A DNA stretch of 5,968 nucleotides from Chitinophagaceae bacterium (lineage in GTDB: Bacteria; Bacteroidota; Bacteroidia; Chitinophagales; Chitinophagaceae): assembly GCA_947459455.1 (NCBI GenBank), contig CANHEC010000159.1, positions 1-5,968 on the forward strand. The letters run 5' to 3'. The number at the start of each line of letters is the position of its first letter. The first letter of the stretch is position 1. Both the position numbers and the translations under genes were made by a program. Below the pieces are notes generated by a model. It was not told where the DNA came from and did not search any database. It saw only the letters and a program-made list of their open reading frames with translations. This document shows, in pieces, positions 3,738-5,968 of the stretch.

Positions 3738-5968
3738 ATGCCTATTTCCGCCGCTTATATTGTTCGCCGCTTTTCATTTTTTGCACTGGCCCTGTTGGCA
3801 GCGCTGGCACCCGGCCAGGCGCAGCCCAAGCTGGAGTTTAATATGAAAAAGCCGAAGCAGTTTGAAGAGCGAAAACTGGGGTCGGAAAAAAGTGCTGACA
3901 AAAAGTTTACTGTGGTGCGCCGGTTCTTCCAAAACACCTACACGCACTACAATTACTATTTCAATGCCAATGAAAAGCTGAAGACCATCATCAGCAATGC
4001 TACCGAGGCGCAGAAAGACGATTTTACCGAGCTGCTTTCCTTTTACCCCTACAGCCTGGACGCCACCAGCAAAAACGGCGATCTCGATTCTATCATCAGC
4101 AGTGTGACCAGCGGCATTTTGCTACACGATCTGCGCAACGATTGGATTGACAACCTGTACCTGCTGTTGGGCAAAACCTATTTGCACCGGCAGCATTTCG
4201 ATTCGGCGCTGATGTCGTTTCAATTTCTCAATGTATCGTACGCCCCCAAAGAAAAAGATGGGTACGACCAGCCAATTGGCAGCAACTCGGTAGAAGGCAG
4301 CAATGCCCTGTCGGTATCGAGCCGCGAAAAGAGCGGGCTGGCCCGCAAAATGCTGAGCCGGCCGCCCAGCCGCAATGAAAGCTTTGTTTGGATGATCAGA
4401 ACCCTGACCGAACAAAAGAACTACATCGATGCTTCGTCGCTGCTGGCCACCCTGCGCAACGACCCGGTTTTTCCGGCCCGCCTGCGCCCCGAACTGGACG
4501 AGGCGGCTGCCTACCTGTACTACTGCACCGAAGAGTATGATAGCGCCGCCGTAAACCTGGAGCGCAGCATGGATATGGCCACAGGCATGAATGACAAAGC
4601 CCGCCGCTACTTTTTGACCGGCCAACTCTACCAAATGGCCGGCAAACTGAAAGAGGCGTCGGCTGCCTTTGAAAAAAGCAGCAAATCGGCCATTGATCCG
4701 GTAATGGATATTTACGCCCGGCTAAACATGATACGCCTGCGCAAAAGCGAAGACCCGGGCATCATTGACCAAAACATAGCCGACCTGAAAAGCCTGGCCC
4801 GTAAGGATAGCTACCGCAACTACCGCGACATCATTTACTACGCAGCGGCCCTGTTTGAAATGGAACGGCAGGGCTACGCTCCTGCTGCCGACTATTTGGC
4901 ACAAAGCATCCGCTCTAACACCGATAACCAGCAGCAGCGTAGCCAGAGCTTTTTTACGCTGGGCCAGGTACAGTATGCGGCCAAGCGCTATGGCGAAGCC
5001 GCCCTGCCCTACGATAGTGCCAACCTGACCCTGCTAAAGCGGCCCGACTCGGCACTGGCCGAAAAGCGCCGCCCGGGCACCAAGGCTGTGTACGAAGCCG
5101 ATGTGGTGCTGCAACTGCAAGACAGCCTGCTGCGCCTGGCCCTGCTGGACGAGCCCGCCCGTAGCAATGCCGTGAGGGCGGTGGCCAAACAGCTGCGTAA
5201 AGCCAAAGGACTGAAAGAAGAGCTGGCAGCCAGCAACAGTGGCGGCGGCACCCAGGCCGCCACACCAGGTGCCGATATTTTCGGCGGGGCGCAGGGTGTT
5301 TTTTACTTCTACGATGCCAACCGCCGAGCCAATGGTTTCAATGCCTTTCGCGAAAAATGGGGCGACCGGCCAAATACCGACAACTGGCGACGCTCGGCAG
5401 CCATTTCCATCAGCGCCGGCCGAGCCCGGCAAACCAGCGGCAATGCAGGTGCCAGCGATACACCGGCTAGCAATGCATTGGCCGAGCAAGACACCGAAAA
5501 GTTTGACACCGCCGATATTTCATTTGACAATCTGTACAGCCGCCTGCCTATTAGCGAAGAGCGGCAGCTAAAGGCCAACAAGCGCATTACCAACGCCTTG
5601 TACCAAAAAGCTGTGGCCGTGCATGAGCAAATTGAAGATTATCCGGAGGCCATCCGGCTGTTTGAGGAAGTGCTGAACAGGCAGGATACAGGCAAGCTGG
5701 CGGAGCAAACACTGTTTCACCTGATACACTGCTACACCAAAGTGGGCGACGCTGCAAATGCCGCCGCCGCCCGAAAAAAACTGGCGCAGCTGACAGCCGG
5801 CGCAGTGCCCGACAAGACTACCAAAGCAGGCAATGCCACTGCCGAAGCCAAAGCCACCCAAGCCTATCAGCAGGTAGCCGGCTTGTTTTTGCAAGGTGAG
5901 TTTACCAAAGCGCAGCAGCTGAAGCGGCAGACCGACTCGGCATTTGGGGGCGGCGAATACTGGACCCC
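3738..5968 (+). CDS. porW: Type IX secretion system component PorW/SprE, 5' part
   Basis: The frame is open from ATG 3738 to the right edge (743 codons), so the 3' end is missing. Residues 1-28 form a signal peptide (IVRRFSFFALALLAAL, cleavage near PGQAQ). An in-frame ATG at 3717 would only lengthen the n-region. Family-typical blocks follow: FTVVRRFFQNTYTHYNYYFN (57-76), LLHDLRNDWIDNLYLLLGK (128-146), FDSALMSFQFLNVSYAPKEK (154-173), and VFYFYDANRRANGFNAFREK (521-540) leading into WGDRPNTDNWRRS (541-553). The last block is highly characteristic of SprE/PorW. TPR-like helix pairs lie at about 137-170, 256-318, 401-433 and 619-690. PorW is a periplasmic protein linking the PorK/PorN rings to the Sov translocon and is needed for type IX secretion and gliding. 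Two Gly/Ala/Ser/Asn-rich linkers (about 497-518 and 558-585) look poorly ordered. Porphyromonas PorW is a lipoprotein, but no lipobox Cys is present here. Confidence 0.92.
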   Translation, partial: MPISAAYIVRRFSFFALALLAALAPGQAQPKLEFNMKKPKQFEERKLGSEKSADKKFTVVRRFFQNTYTHYNYYFNANEKLKTIISNATEAQKDDFTELLSFYPYSLDATSKNGDLDSIISSVTSGILLHDLRNDWIDNLYLLLGKTYLHRQHFDSALMSFQFLNVSYAPKEKDGYDQPIGSNSVEGSNALSVSSREKSGLARKMLSRPPSRNESFVWMIRTLTEQKNYIDASSLLATLRNDPVFPARLRPELDEAAAYLYYCTEEYDSAAVNLERSMDMATGMNDKARRYFLTGQLYQMAGKLKEASAAFEKSSKSAIDPVMDIYARLNMIRLRKSEDPGIIDQNIADLKSLARKDSYRNYRDIIYYAAALFEMERQGYAPAADYLAQSIRSNTDNQQQRSQSFFTLGQVQYAAKRYGEAALPYDSANLTLLKRPDSALAEKRRPGTKAVYEADVVLQLQDSLLRLALLDEPARSNAVRAVAKQLRKAKGLKEELAASNSGGGTQAATPGADIFGGAQGVFYFYDANRRANGFNAFREKWGDRPNTDNWRRSAAISISAGRARQTSGNAGASDTPASNALAEQDTEKFDTADISFDNLYSRLPISEERQLKANKRITNALYQKAVAVHEQIEDYPEAIRLFEEVLNRQDTGKLAEQTLFHLIHCYTKVGDAANAAAARKKLAQLTAGAVPDKTTKAGNATAEAKATQAYQQVAGLFLQGEFTKAQQLKRQTDSAFGGGEYWT

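Noticed and set aside
2655..3841. Long plus-strand open frames across the bactofilin and anchor genes (2678-3163, 3179-3841).
   Set aside because: They are antisense to clearly recognisable minus-strand genes, are low in complexity, and resemble no protein family.
4900..5830. CAG/GCC-rich runs in porW that look like microsatellites.
   Set aside because: They encode Gln/Ala-rich TPR helices and linkers with ordinary codon choice; no regular repeat unit is kept.
4122..5894. Several long open frames on the minus strand opposite porW (4122-4634, 5034-5489, 5568-5894).
   Set aside because: They lie antisense to a recognisable PorW/SprE frame, show no family motifs, and are expected from G+C-rich codon use.

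Overview
The window looks like a chromosomal piece of a Bacteroidota genome, most likely from the Chitinophagaceae or a close relative. The strongest evidence is a long PorW/SprE-type gene of the type IX secretion system, a machine known only from this phylum. A bactofilin, a small AtpZ-like protein and a Bacteroidota-style SprT-like protein agree with this. Base composition is above half G+C by eye and looks even throughout. There is no insertion sequence, phage gene, tRNA, rRNA or CRISPR array. The genus is not determined.

Layout from left to right. (1) At 1-704 (+) is the 3' part of a DNA/RNA non-specific endonuclease with an extra C-terminal OB-fold-like domain; its catalytic part lies off the left edge. 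(2) At 714-748 is an intrinsic terminator acting on the minus strand, between this gene and the convergent genes to its right. (3) From 3561 down to 784, six minus-strand genes follow one another: a single-pass membrane protein resembling the N-terminal anchor of M23 peptidases (without the peptidase), a bactofilin, an AtpZ-like protein, a four-helix membrane protein, an SprT-like metalloprotease-fold protein, and a small outer-membrane beta-barrel. The first five are tightly packed (gaps of 32, -8, 38 and 9 nt) and look like one operon. The barrel gene follows after 64 nt and may share the transcript or have its own promoter. (4) At 3562-3737 is a divergent control region with direct repeats, competing hairpins and two possible Bacteroidota-type promoters. 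(5) From 3738 to the right edge (+) is the 5' part of porW/sprE.

How the genes may work together: the bactofilin probably polymerises on the inner face of the cytoplasmic membrane, with the upstream coiled-coil membrane protein as a natural candidate partner. The AtpZ-like and four-helix proteins are of the kind usually found just ahead of F1Fo ATP synthase genes, but no atp structural gene follows here. The divergent porW gene serves protein export and gliding at the outer membrane. So the region mixes cell-envelope architecture with secretion.

The points most worth a second look are the peptidase-less anchor beside the bactofilin, a strong Shine-Dalgarno that can be masked by a hairpin in front of the bactofilin, the ATP-synthase accessory genes without atpB, and the absence of a lipobox cysteine in the predicted PorW signal peptide.
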